A stretch of 46,983 nucleotides of DNA from an uncultured Christensenellaceae bacterium (GTDB taxonomy: Bacteria > Bacillota > Clostridia > Christensenellales > Pumilibacteraceae), in NCBI GenBank assembly GCA_910588155.1, contig CAJUPB010000015.1:1-46983 (forward strand), given 5' to 3'. Below, piece by piece: positions 1 through 8,347 of the stretch (position 1 is the first letter of the stretch; each line of letters starts with the position of its first letter). The notes beneath the pieces were generated by a model. That model had not been told where the DNA came from and ran no database searches. It saw only the letters and a program-made list of their open reading frames with translations. The position numbers and the translations under genes are program-made.

Positions 1-170
1 GTAAGCGTATAATAAATCGCCGCTTACATAATCAAGTTTATGTTTTCCCAAATCATTCAAACACATTTTAAAAGATAAGCTAATAAACAATATAAATAAT
101 GGAATACCTATAATTATTCCTACAATACTTCCTATAATAGCCCAATCTATCTATTTTTTTTCTTCTCCAT
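1..170 (-). pseudogene. broken small membrane protein, runs off the left edge
   Basis: An ATG at 168-170 follows a good Shine-Dalgarno sequence (GAGGTG at about 9 nt) and opens with Met-Glu-Lys-Lys-Lys, but an A8 run followed by a tandem ATAGATAG puts it out of frame and it stops after 7 codons. In another frame the sequence from about 147 down to 1 reads without a stop as a classic membrane segment (DWAIIGSIVGIII, then PLFILFISL) followed by a soluble stretch to the window edge. Loss of one A and one ATAG unit would join the two. I read it as a frame-disrupted gene; slippage on the A tract or an assembly error are alternatives. The segment is much more AT-rich than the rest of the window. 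No family is recognised. Confidence 0.45.
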
Positions 171-190
171 TTCTTAATCACCTCATTCAT

Positions 191-576
191 TTAATGATTC
201 CACTTTGCGTATAGTTTGGTTTCTTGATATATAATCTCCTTATACCCTTTATTACTCTTTTCCTTTATCTCTTCGGGTAGTGTATCCGATTCAAAGTTCC
301 ACTTGTTTATACACTCGGGTTCTTTATACCAACCGTCAAAGATGTATCCCTCTCTTGTCGGGTTTGCGGGAATATATTCTATCTTGCTTCCGTAATCACA
401 GTCGTCTATAAAATACACTCCATAGTTTTCGCTGTCTTCATAGTTGTAGTTGTAGCTTATATTGGCGGGCAAAACTGTCTGTTCCAATTTTGTTCTGCCC
501 CATAAGCGGAACACCTAATACCCAGGTATAGATTCAATATAAGTCCGAATATTTTTAACCCTTTTTTCTTTTTCAT
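191..576 (-). pseudogene. remnant of an InlB/Listeria-Bacteroides-repeat lipoprotein
   Basis: The last 107 codons (514 to 191) encode one InlB-type beta-grasp repeat, recognisable from GYIFDGWYKEPEC and the terminal KLYAKW. The only start in that frame is a GTG at 514 without a Shine-Dalgarno site. A well-placed start exists at 576 (ATG AAA AAG, with GGTG upstream) and opens a lysine-rich, hydrophobic signal-peptide-like stretch in a different frame; a lipobox-like VPLMG lies in the third frame between them. Two +1 shifts would give signal peptide, lipobox and repeat in order, so this looks like a decayed lipoprotein rather than a 107-residue gene. A strong promoter still sits upstream at 670-698. 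The much larger relative at 43409-46765 carries seven such repeats. Confidence 0.55.
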
Positions 577-669
577 TTTCATCACCCCATCTTTGTACGA
601 CTCTTGTCATCTCGTTTCCGTTGATTTTTCTTGCACAGCGTATGCGTTTTGCACACTATTTCCCATATC

Positions 670-698
670 ATTATAACATACAAGGAAGAAAATGTCAA
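670..698 (-). promoter_or_regulatory. sigma-A promoter of the broken InlB-repeat gene
   Basis: On the minus strand TTGACA (693-698), a 17-nt spacer and TATAAT (670-675) with an extended -10 TGT. This is a full-consensus promoter reading into the decayed lipoprotein gene. Confidence 0.8.
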
Positions 699-721
699 TA
701 CTCTATTTTTCGCAATATAAA

Positions 722-745
722 AGGACGCACTTTTAAATGCGTCCT
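722..745 (-). terminator. intrinsic terminator after the PPi-phosphofructokinase gene
   Basis: Perfect 8-bp stem AGGACGCA/TGCGTCCT with an 8-nt loop, followed on the minus strand by TTTTAT. It lies 44 nt beyond the stop codon at 789. Confidence 0.8.
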
Positions 746-788
746 CTTGCGAACCGTCGTTTTTCTATTTTCGAAACGAAACTGTACG

Positions 789-2027
789 TTATTTTACGCT
801 TGTGGAAGCCGTGAGGCGGATATGACGCGGCAATCCGTCCACCCAAAGCGGAGCTATTTCCGCCTGAATAAGCGGCGAGATATAGTGGACAAGTTCTTCC
901 GTCACGCCCATACCGTCGGCGGTTATCCACTCGGGCGGTACTTTCTTTTCGACGTTGGCTATATCGTGAACGTCGTGCGGCTCGGTTATGCACATATACG
1001 GGTCGTCGGAAACGCGTTTCAAGGTTATGACGCTGCCCGTCTTGCCCTCGAACGCAGCCTTGACCGCCGCGCCGCCCGCATTATATGCCTCGGTCATATC
1101 CACTCGGCTCATAATATGCGAAGCGCAGCGCTGCAACGACGAAAGCTCTATGGCTCTCGTCTTGACGCCGTATTTATTCGCCACTCTTCCCGCGAGGTAG
1201 CGCGCCGTGCCGGCAAGCTGTTTATGACCGAATGCGTCGGTGTAATCGACGTGTTCGGAAAGCTCGCAGACATATCTTCCGTCCTTTAACTTCACGCCCT
1301 CGGACACCGCGACGACGACGGAGCGATTTTGTTTCAAAAGTTTGCCCATATCGCTCACAAACTTATCGACGTCAAAAACTCTTTCGGGGAGATAGATGGC
1401 GTCCACTCCCTCGCAGTCCTCGCCGCCCGCAAGCGCGGCTGCCGCGGTCAGCCAACCCGCATTCCGACCCATTATTTCCACGACGGAAAACACGGGATAA
1501 TCATACACGAGTCCGTCACGGATTATCTCTTTCATCGTGGCGGCGATATACTTTGCCGCGCTTCCGTAGCCGGGGGTGTGGTCGGTCACGGCAAGGTCGT
1601 TGTCTATGGTTTTGGGTACGCCCATAAAGCGTATCGGGCTTTTAATCATTTCTCCGTAGTCGGACAGTTTTTTTATCGTGTCCATAGAGTCGTTTCCGCC
1701 GATATAGAAAAACGCGTAAATATCGAGTTTTTTCAGACTTTCGAAAATCTTTTCGTAGGTCTTTTCGTCGTCCTTTATCTCGGGCAATTTGAATCTGCAA
1801 GAACCCAAAAACGACGACGGCGTGCGTTTCAGCAAATCCATATCCAAATCGTTTTTCAGCATTTGCGACAAATCGACGACTCTTCCGTCCAAGAAGCCCT
1901 TTATTCCGTGCACCATTCCATACACCTTATCCGCGCCCCTGTCCTTTGCCGTCTTATAGACTCCGAGCAAGCTGGAATTTATCACGGCGGTGGGACCGCC
2001 CGACTGACCGACTATCACGTTTTTCAT
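789..2027 (-). CDS. pfp: pyrophosphate-dependent 6-phosphofructokinase
   Basis: Phosphorylates fructose 6-phosphate to the 1,6-bisphosphate using pyrophosphate, reversibly, in the cytoplasm. The 412 residues fit the PFP class of the PFK family. GGNDS at residues 110-114 has Asp where ATP enzymes have the second Gly, and PKTIDNDL at 138-145 has the Lys typical of PPi users; EIMGRNAGW follows. The ATG has a GGGAGG Shine-Dalgarno site. The gene has its own promoter (2080-2108) and terminator (722-745), so it is probably monocistronic. An ATP-type PFK (pfkA) is present at 26547-27506, so the cell seems to have both. PPi specificity is inferred from the motif residues. Confidence 0.93.
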   Translation of the reverse strand: MKNVIVGQSGGPTAVINSSLLGVYKTAKDRGADKVYGMVHGIKGFLDGRVVDLSQMLKNDLDMDLLKRTPSSFLGSCRFKLPEIKDDEKTYEKIFESLKKLDIYAFFYIGGNDSMDTIKKLSDYGEMIKSPIRFMGVPKTIDNDLAVTDHTPGYGSAAKYIAATMKEIIRDGLVYDYPVFSVVEIMGRNAGWLTAAAALAGGEDCEGVDAIYLPERVFDVDKFVSDMGKLLKQNRSVVVAVSEGVKLKDGRYVCELSEHVDYTDAFGHKQLAGTARYLAGRVANKYGVKTRAIELSSLQRCASHIMSRVDMTEAYNAGGAAVKAAFEGKTGSVITLKRVSDDPYMCITEPHDVHDIANVEKKVPPEWITADGMGVTEELVHYISPLIQAEIAPLWVDGLPRHIRLTASTSVK

Positions 2028-2052
2028 TATTTTTACCTCCCTTTACGAAAAC

Positions 2053-2076
2053 GGCAGAACCGATTCGGTTTCTGCC
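2053..2076 (-). promoter_or_regulatory. stem-loop at the 5' end of the pfp mRNA
   Basis: Inverted repeat GGCAGAA...TTCTGCC beginning at the predicted transcription start and ending about 25 nt before the start codon. There is no T run, so it is more likely an mRNA-stabilising or regulatory hairpin than a terminator. Confidence 0.4.
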
Positions 2077-2079
2077 TAA

Positions 2080-2108
2080 ATTATACTATACCTATTTTGA
2101 AAATGCAA
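2080..2108 (-). promoter_or_regulatory. promoter of pfp
   Basis: Minus-strand TTGCAT (2103-2108), 17-nt spacer, TATAAT (2080-2085). The predicted start is near 2073, at the top of the leader hairpin. Confidence 0.7.
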
Positions 2109-2125
2109 TACTTAAACAAAAATCG

Positions 2126-2159
2126 TGCAAAAAACACAATCAATTGAAGTGTTTTTGCA
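2126..2159 (-). terminator. terminator of the pncB-pncA operon
   Basis: Inverted repeat TGCAAAAACAC/GTGTTTTTTGCA with an 11-nt loop, immediately after the pncA stop at 2167. The T-rich 3' arm and the following ATTTTTG suit a minus-strand intrinsic terminator. Confidence 0.6.
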
Positions 2160-2166
2160 ACAGGTT

Positions 2167-2682
2167 TCAATACACCGTTATCTGACAGGAGCGCATTGTG
2201 TCCAGCGCCGCCGCGTGGCTTTTTTCGCTTGTACCCGCGCAGCAAGACGAGTCCACGCAGATTTCGGTTTCGGGAAGAGCCGCCTTTAAAACGAGGGCGT
2301 TGCTCACAACGCAAATGTCCGTGCAAAGCCCGACGATTTCGATTGTCTGCGGATTGCCCGCCTGCATTTCGCGCGCAAGGGCAATACTTCCGAAAGTCGG
2401 CTTTTCAAACGTCTCGCAATCGTTTGCCAGCTCTTGCACGTTTTTTTCGAGACGCCAACCGACGGTGTTTTTCACGCAATGCACGACGGGCAAAAGTCTG
2501 CCCTCTCTTGTATCGAGATAGTTTTCGCCGTGCGTATCGAGAGTGAATACGACTTTCCAGCCCTCGGCTTTTCTGCGCTTTATTTTTTCGATTACGTTCG
2601 GGACAATCTTTTGCGCGGCGGTCGAGCCGAGAGAGCCGCAAACGAAATCGTTTTGCATATCGACGACAACCAATACATTCAT
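2167..2682 (-). CDS. pncA: nicotinamidase (isochorismatase-like hydrolase)
   Basis: Hydrolyses nicotinamide to nicotinate and ammonia for NAD salvage. The 171 residues carry the cysteine-hydrolase triad expected of the family: Asp8 in VVDMQNDF, Lys94 in KPTFGS and Cys124 in GLCTDICV. Asp49, His51 and His68 are likely metal ligands. It is shorter than the 190-215 residues usual for PncA but no motif is missing. It lies 9 nt after the DivIVA-like gene and downstream of pncB, whose substrate is its product; that context favours nicotinamidase over other isochorismatase-family activities. Confidence 0.85.
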   Translation of the reverse strand: MNVLVVVDMQNDFVCGSLGSTAAQKIVPNVIEKIKRRKAEGWKVVFTLDTHGENYLDTREGRLLPVVHCVKNTVGWRLEKNVQELANDCETFEKPTFGSIALAREMQAGNPQTIEIVGLCTDICVVSNALVLKAALPETEICVDSSCCAGTSEKSHAAALDTMRSCQITVY

Positions 2683-2691
2683 ATTATTCCC

Positions 2692-3468
2692 TCAATCGTC
2701 CATTAAAAGACCCAAATCGCGCATTATATCTTTCAAATCCTGTTGCGGATGCAATGCCTCCTCGAAAGAGAAGCCCGACGGAGAGCGGTCGGCATAATCG
2801 TTTTCGGAGGTCACGACGTTTTCGTCCGACGCCGTTTCCTCCTCGGAATTATCCTGTGGCTGTTCTCTCTTTTTGGGTTTGGTCAAATATTCCCTTATTT
2901 TGCCCTCGGGGTCGAAGTCGCGGGACAAAATATCGTCCTCTTCGATTTCCGTTTCCCCGTCCGTCGTCACGACGGTATAGCCGATTCTGGTTTCCTTTTG
3001 CGGCGAGGAGTCTTGCGACGGCTGTTCCGCCGCTTTGCTCTCGTCCGACCGAGGCTGTTCCGCCCCGCCGCCGCGGGCTTTTTCGAGTATGCGGTTCATT
3101 TCCTCGTTGAATCTGCCGACGCCGATAAGCTCGTCGTTTATCGGGTACTTTTTCAAAATCTTATCGTAATAGCTCAACCACTTATCGTGGAAGGCTTTCA
3201 GCTGCTGCATTTCGCGGGTATACTTCAATTGCGCCAAGCGGTCTATCTCGTCTGCCTTTGCCACCGCGGAAGTTATGGCTTTGGACACAAGGCTTTCCTT
3301 GTCGCGGTATGCCCTGTTCTTTTTCTCGCTTTCGTCGTATTTATGTTTCAAGTCCTCTATGAGCTGTTTTTGCGCAGCGGCAGCGGTCTCGTAATTCTTT
3401 ACGAGATTCATAATATACGTGTCCACGTCCGATTTGCAATAACCTTTCTTTTCGATTTTGAAGTTCAT
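2692..3468 (-). CDS. DivIVA-like coiled-coil protein
   Basis: The N terminus has the membrane-curvature motif of DivIVA/GpsB/SepIVA-type proteins, KGYCKSDVDTYI within the first 25 residues, followed by a charged coiled coil to about residue 100 (KHKYDESEKKNRAYRDKE). The C-terminal half is acidic, Ser/Glu/Pro-rich and looks disordered. Such proteins sit at the pole or septum and recruit division or wall factors. The ATG at 3468 is preferred because KIEKKGY then starts at the usual distance and AGAGGG precedes it; an in-frame GTG at 3483 overlapping the pncB stop is the alternative. Its place between two NAD-salvage genes is unexpected and unexplained. Confidence 0.72.
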   Translation of the reverse strand: MNFKIEKKGYCKSDVDTYIMNLVKNYETAAAAQKQLIEDLKHKYDESEKKNRAYRDKESLVSKAITSAVAKADEIDRLAQLKYTREMQQLKAFHDKWLSYYDKILKKYPINDELIGVGRFNEEMNRILEKARGGGAEQPRSDESKAAEQPSQDSSPQKETRIGYTVVTTDGETEIEEDDILSRDFDPEGKIREYLTKPKKREQPQDNSEEETASDENVVTSENDYADRSPSGFSFEEALHPQQDLKDIMRDLGLLMDD

Positions 3469-3479
3469 AAACCCTCTTT

Positions 3480-4898
3480 TCACCTCTTGTTCAAGAGATT
3501 TTGTTTCAGCGCATACAGCTCGTCCGACAAGTCCACCTTATACACGTGCGGATTGACAAGCCGTTTATATTCGTCCCAGAAGCGTTCCATTTCGTTCTCG
3601 CGGTATTTCACGCTTTCGCTCAACGGCGGACACTCGTATACGAGTTTGCCGTTTCGGAATATCGGGCGCAAAAGTTTTCTCGCCTCGTAGTCGTTCAGCG
3701 TCGTCGTCTTCCAACGCTCGGTTTCGTGCGTCAGCGTCAGAGGTTTCGGAAGTTCTTCGCCTTCCAGCGCAATCAAGTCCGCGAACGCCTTGCCGCTGTC
3801 CTTCTCGTATATTCTGTACAGAGTTTTGAAACCCGGGTTGGTTATTTTCTCCACGCTGTCGGAGAACTTCATTACGGGATATTTCTTATTTTCGCGTTCT
3901 ATCTGCGACAGCTTGTAAACGCCGCCGAGCGAAGGCATATCCTCGCTTGTAATCAATTTCGTACCCACGCCGTACACGTCGGTTTTCGCGCCCTGCAAGT
4001 TAAGCTGCTGCAAGACGTGTTCGTCTATGTCGCCGCTGGCGAAGATTATCGTATCTTCGAAGCCCGCTTCGTCCAGCATCTTCCTCGCCTTTTTGGAGAG
4101 GTATGCCAAGTCGCCGCTGTCCAATCTGATACCCACGGGCTTATGACCCTTTGCTTTGAGTTCTTTAAACACCGTTATCGCATTCGGGACGCCGCTGCGC
4201 AGAGAGTCGTAGGTATCGACGAGCAGCAGGCAATTGTCGGGGTATATCTTTGCGAAAGCGCGGAAGGCTTCCAACTCGCTTTCGAAGCTCATAACCCAAC
4301 TGTGCGAGTGAGTGCCCTTGCAATCGACGTCGAACATCTGACCCGCGAGCACGTTCGAAGTGCCGCTGCAACCGCCGATTATGCTTGCGCGAGCGCCGTA
4401 TATGCCGGCATCGGGACCCTGCGCCCTGCGGAGTCCGAACTCGACGACTTTTTTGCCGTCGGCGGCTTTGACTATTCTCGACGCTTTCGTCGCAATCAAG
4501 GTCTGGTGATTAACGATATTCAACAGGGCGGTTTCCACAAACTGCGCTTCGATTATCGGCGCGCGAACCACAAGCGTGGGTTCGTACGGGAACACGAGTT
4601 CGCCCTCGACAACGGAGTATAAGTCGCCCGAGAAGCGGAAGTCCGACAGGTATTTCAAAAAGCCGTCGTCGAACTGGTTTAAACTTCTCAAATATTCTAT
4701 GTCTTCTTTTTCGAAGCGGAGGTTTTCGATGTAGTCCACAACCTGGCTTAAACCCGCGCTTACGGCATAGTTCATCTGACCTTTTCTCCGAAAGAAAACG
4801 TCGAACACCGCAGTGTTTTTATATGTACCGTTCACGAAATAACCGTTCATCATTGTGAGCTGGTACAAGTCCGTCATCATAGTCAAATTGCGCTGCAT
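3480..4898 (-). CDS. pncB: nicotinate phosphoribosyltransferase
   Basis: Makes nicotinate mononucleotide from nicotinate and PRPP with ATP hydrolysis, the step after nicotinamidase. The 472 residues match the family: MTDLYQLTMMNGYF near the N terminus, FGLRRAQGPDAG, and GTHSHSWVMSF containing the His that is phosphorylated in the catalytic cycle. VGIRLDSGDL and the YGVGTKL phosphate-binding region follow. SD AAAAGGAG precedes the ATG. It follows the membrane protein at 4924-5475 by 25 nt and its stop overlaps the alternative start of the DivIVA-like gene, so four genes appear to share one transcript from 5557-5585. Confidence 0.95.
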   Translation of the reverse strand: MQRNLTMMTDLYQLTMMNGYFVNGTYKNTAVFDVFFRRKGQMNYAVSAGLSQVVDYIENLRFEKEDIEYLRSLNQFDDGFLKYLSDFRFSGDLYSVVEGELVFPYEPTLVVRAPIIEAQFVETALLNIVNHQTLIATKASRIVKAADGKKVVEFGLRRAQGPDAGIYGARASIIGGCSGTSNVLAGQMFDVDCKGTHSHSWVMSFESELEAFRAFAKIYPDNCLLLVDTYDSLRSGVPNAITVFKELKAKGHKPVGIRLDSGDLAYLSKKARKMLDEAGFEDTIIFASGDIDEHVLQQLNLQGAKTDVYGVGTKLITSEDMPSLGGVYKLSQIERENKKYPVMKFSDSVEKITNPGFKTLYRIYEKDSGKAFADLIALEGEELPKPLTLTHETERWKTTTLNDYEARKLLRPIFRNGKLVYECPPLSESVKYRENEMERFWDEYKRLVNPHVYKVDLSDELYALKQNLLNKR

Positions 4899-4923
4899 AT
4901 CTTACTCCTTTTCCTTTCGTATC

Positions 4924-5475
4924 CTATTTCCTGTCTCTCTTTACGGGTTTGAACGCAAAAACGGCAACCGCTATTATCAGCAGTCCCGCAAGCACGAGCA
5001 GCAGCGGCAAAACCACCGACCAACTCACGCCCATAAGCGAATTCAGCGTGAACAGGAAAGCTATCACGCCGAAAAACAGAATGACTTTCAAATGGCTCTT
5101 GAACGACTTCGGCGTCATTACAAGCGTGAACAGCGACGCAATCGCGGGTATCGCAATATAAAACGGGTAAAGCTGCACGTAAGTCAGCGGCGTATATGCC
5201 GCGAGCAGCGATATGACCGCGGGAGTGTCAAACACCCAGGACAGCCAAAGCGACACGGGATTTTTGCCTATTGCGGCGGTCACGAGCAGCGTCACGCCCA
5301 CCGCCATAAGGCAGGACGGCAACGCGACGTCCCATATTTTCAGGGGTATTACGTTTAAGCCGCAAAGCAAAAGAAACACGCCGCACAAAAGCGTCATTGC
5401 GCCTGCGACGATGTTTCCCGCAAGTTTCTGTCCGAAAGACAGTTCGCCTTCGTTTTTTTCGACCGTCTCGCTCAT
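4924..5475 (-). CDS. five-segment membrane protein of unknown function
   Basis: 183 residues with about five predicted transmembrane helices: TLLCGVFLLLCGL, ALPSCLMAVGVTLLV, a third around IPAIASLFTLV, ILFFGVIAFLF and a last one at LPLLLVLAGLLIIAVAVF. The N terminus is short and acidic and the C terminus is basic (KPVKRDRK), consistent with an inside C end. SD AAAGGAG precedes the ATG. It is the first gene of the pncB-pncA operon, with a clear promoter upstream, so a link to nicotinate or nicotinamide uptake is conceivable, but I do not recognise the family and this is only context. Confidence 0.75.
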   Translation of the reverse strand: MSETVEKNEGELSFGQKLAGNIVAGAMTLLCGVFLLLCGLNVIPLKIWDVALPSCLMAVGVTLLVTAAIGKNPVSLWLSWVFDTPAVISLLAAYTPLTYVQLYPFYIAIPAIASLFTLVMTPKSFKSHLKVILFFGVIAFLFTLNSLMGVSWSVVLPLLLVLAGLLIIAVAVFAFKPVKRDRK

Positions 5476-5556
5476 TCGAAGGTCTCCTTTTCGTTGCTGC
5501 CGAGGCGCGCCGAAAACGGCGTGCGCGGCTTGTCTTATTATATGCGCAACGGGGAT

Positions 5557-5585
5557 ATTGTAACACCTATTTAAAATTTTGTCAA
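5557..5585 (-). promoter_or_regulatory. promoter of the membrane protein-pncB-divIVA-pncA operon
   Basis: Minus-strand TTGACA (5580-5585), 17-nt spacer ending in an extended TGT, and TACAAT (5557-5562). Confidence 0.8.
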
Positions 5586-5608
5586 GCCGCTCGGGCTGTC
5601 TTTGCGAG

Positions 5609-8329
5609 TCAGTCCTTCCCCGAAATCGCGCTGACGGGGGTTATCTTATTGAACTTACGCAGCGGTATGAACACGGACAGCAGCGTCACGACTATCGCCA
5701 CGGCGACCATTGTCACATACACGGGTGCGGTTACGGTTATCAAAGCGAAATAGTAGCCCGACGCCGCGCCGATTATCGTATTCAGAATAGGCGCGCCGAT
5801 TGCAATCACGAGTACGGCAATAACCAAAGAACACAGAGTGACGAGCACGCCTTCCAGCGCGTAAATCATAAACGTATCCGCTTTTTTCGCACCGAGGGCG
5901 CGCAGTATGCCTATATGTTTTCTGGTTATCTTTATCGACGTGGATATGAACGTGAACAGCAATATAACGACGAGCAGACAGAATATCAGCGACACGACGA
6001 GCAGCACCCAATGCAAAATTTCCAGCACCATTTCGGCGGTATCATATGACACCATAAACGGTTCCAAAAGCTGCAATTCGAATTCCGCAATCGCGCTCGT
6101 CAATGCTCGGCTGTCGGCGGCGGAAAAGTTTACGTTGACGACGGCGGAGAGCATATAACTTGCGGTGACTTTTTCTTTCACGGCGTCGCTCATATACATA
6201 ACGACGCCCGTCTTATCGTTTGTCACTCCGACAACACGCAAGTCGTCGGAAACGTATATCGCGCCGATTTTCTTGTCGCGTACGGCAATTTTTTTGTCGG
6301 TATCGGCGTTTAATCTTTCGGCAAGCTCACGAATCTTGTTCTCGTCTTCCGTGGGTATTTCGCCGAAAATCGAGAACAGCGTTTGCGCCTCGACAATCAC
6401 GTCGCCCTCGCGCTCTATCGCGCCCGAGCCTATTATCGGAACAATTCCTTCTATGGTTTTTACGCCGCCGAATACGATTCCCGTTTCTCCCGACAAGTCG
6501 GCGCCGACGCCGCTTTCGAAGCGGACGCTCAAAACCATTCCCTTTTCCGCAAGCCTTTTATAAAAATCTTCGGCAAAGCCCTTTTTGGTATACAGTTGTC
6601 CCCAGCCTCTCGCTTGCAGAATCGACAGTCCCAACGTACCCATAGCGTCGTATAACTTTTTATCGCCGTCAATCCAGCGTTCGGCGTTTTCGCACTCGAA
6701 AATGCCCGCGATTTCATATGCGTATTCTTCGCCGTCCAGCGACAGACGCAGTGTTTTTCCTATCAGAGCCTCTATTTCACGCACGTTGTAGAGTCTGCTC
6801 CTTATTAAAGAGCGCGCGGCATACTCGGATATAATCACTTCGTCGAAATTTTCGCAGCTGCTTTTGCCGCATATCAGGGTATAGTCACAATCGGAGACGT
6901 CGTCGATTTCCACTATGCCTTTGAAATTTTCCAGACACTCCGTCCAAGTATAATCGATGGAAAGTCTGTCGAAATACACGTCGTACTGTCTCGAAAATTT
7001 TGCGGACGGAAGTCTTTCTTCCAGGCGCTTAAACTCGTTTGCGCTTATGCGTTTTATCGTTTGACCCTCGTTATAGTCTCCGACGTCGCCGTAATAGTAT
7101 GCGTTGATTGACGACGGAGCGATTGCCGTGCGCGTTATATTTTCCTTTTCCAGCGTTTTGGAGACCGCAGTGCGCAAGTCGTAGTTTGCGAACGACTGCG
7201 ACACGCCGAAGAGCACGAACGCGAGAAACGCGACTATGACGGTGAGTACGAGTCTTACTTTTTTATAGTTCAGATTGTTGAAAGCGAGTTTGACGGAACG
7301 CACAAACGAAAGTCTGCTCTTTTTGAACTCCGTCTTTTCCATTTCGCCTTCCGCTCCCGAGAAGGGTACGAACTCGTCGGACGAGAGTTTCGCGTCTTCG
7401 CTCTCTTCTTTTCGGGATTTGGTTTGCACGGATTTTTCCGCGCCCGCTTCCGTCACGGCTTCGCGCAGGTTCGGGAAAAGCGCCTTGACTTTTCTGCCGT
7501 CCGATTCCACGGTGACGTAGGTCTTACGCACGCTGCGCGACAATGCGTTGTTGATTTTTTCCACGTCGGCGTCGTTGACCTGCGCATTTTCGGGCACGAC
7601 CATAAGCGTGTCCGAATACATCTGCGCGTTGACTTTTTCTATTACTTCGCCTTCTTTTTTCTTGCGGACGTCGCGGTATATCTTGCCGTCCTTCATCTCT
7701 ATTATTCTGTCGCCCGTCTTTATCGCGGTGTCCATATCGTGCGTTACGACTATGACGAGGCGGGTCTCGGACAGCTTTTTGAGAATGCCCGTCACTTCCG
7801 CGCTTGTCGCGGAATCCAGCGAGCCCGTGGGTTCGTCGGCGAGAATCAGCCGAGGGTTTTTCACGAGAGCGCGGGCAATGGACACACGCTGACGCTGTCC
7901 GCCCGACAAATCTTTGGTCTTGCTCTTCGCCTTGTCGGCTATGCCCATTTCTTCGAGAACGCGCATCACCGCGCCGTCGTCCTTGCCGCTTTGCATATCG
8001 AGCGCAAGCTGCACGTTGTCGTATACCGAAAGCGTATCTATCAGATTGAACTCCTGAAACACGAAGCCCATAATGTTATTGCGCAAGCTGTCCACTTCGC
8101 CGCTTTTCATTGCGTTCAGCTTTTTGCCCGCGATTACGACCTCGCCGCTGTCGTAGGCATCCAAGCCGCCGATTACGTTCAAGAGCGTGCTTTTGCCGCT
8201 GCCCGACGCGCCGACGAGATATACGAGACCCGTCGAGTCGAAAGAAAGGGACACGTTGTTCAGGGCGCGGAACGTTACGCCGTTTTTCGTGCAATATGTC
8301 TTTTGGACGTTTTTAAGTCTTATCAACAT
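5609..8329 (-). CDS. fused ABC transporter ATPase-permease, MacB/FtsX type
   Basis: A 906-residue fusion. Residues 1-225 are the ATPase: Walker A GASGSGKST at 40-48, signature LSGGQRQRV, Walker B LILADEPTGSLDS. A charged linker leads to TM1 (LVLTVIVAFLAFVLFG), then a large extracytoplasmic domain of the MacB periplasmic-core type, and three C-terminal helices of the FtsX fold, the second at VLLVVSLIFCLLVVILLF. Such type VII ABC proteins do not carry solutes through the membrane but act on peptides, lipoproteins or lipid-II-bound antibiotics (MacB, LolCDE, BceAB). It follows the sister transporter by 18 nt and has the same layout, so the two could form a heterodimer. Substrate unknown. Confidence 0.9.
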   Translation of the reverse strand: MLIRLKNVQKTYCTKNGVTFRALNNVSLSFDSTGLVYLVGASGSGKSTLLNVIGGLDAYDSGEVVIAGKKLNAMKSGEVDSLRNNIMGFVFQEFNLIDTLSVYDNVQLALDMQSGKDDGAVMRVLEEMGIADKAKSKTKDLSGGQRQRVSIARALVKNPRLILADEPTGSLDSATSAEVTGILKKLSETRLVIVVTHDMDTAIKTGDRIIEMKDGKIYRDVRKKKEGEVIEKVNAQMYSDTLMVVPENAQVNDADVEKINNALSRSVRKTYVTVESDGRKVKALFPNLREAVTEAGAEKSVQTKSRKEESEDAKLSSDEFVPFSGAEGEMEKTEFKKSRLSFVRSVKLAFNNLNYKKVRLVLTVIVAFLAFVLFGVSQSFANYDLRTAVSKTLEKENITRTAIAPSSINAYYYGDVGDYNEGQTIKRISANEFKRLEERLPSAKFSRQYDVYFDRLSIDYTWTECLENFKGIVEIDDVSDCDYTLICGKSSCENFDEVIISEYAARSLIRSRLYNVREIEALIGKTLRLSLDGEEYAYEIAGIFECENAERWIDGDKKLYDAMGTLGLSILQARGWGQLYTKKGFAEDFYKRLAEKGMVLSVRFESGVGADLSGETGIVFGGVKTIEGIVPIIGSGAIEREGDVIVEAQTLFSIFGEIPTEDENKIRELAERLNADTDKKIAVRDKKIGAIYVSDDLRVVGVTNDKTGVVMYMSDAVKEKVTASYMLSAVVNVNFSAADSRALTSAIAEFELQLLEPFMVSYDTAEMVLEILHWVLLVVSLIFCLLVVILLFTFISTSIKITRKHIGILRALGAKKADTFMIYALEGVLVTLCSLVIAVLVIAIGAPILNTIIGAASGYYFALITVTAPVYVTMVAVAIVVTLLSVFIPLRKFNKITPVSAISGKD

Positions 8330-8347
8330 TTCTGTTTCCTCCCTTTA

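Noticed and set aside
621..1289. Long plus-strand open frame opposite pfp
   Set aside because: It is antisense to a clear PFK gene, is rich in Arg/His as expected of a shadow frame, and has no ribosome-binding site.
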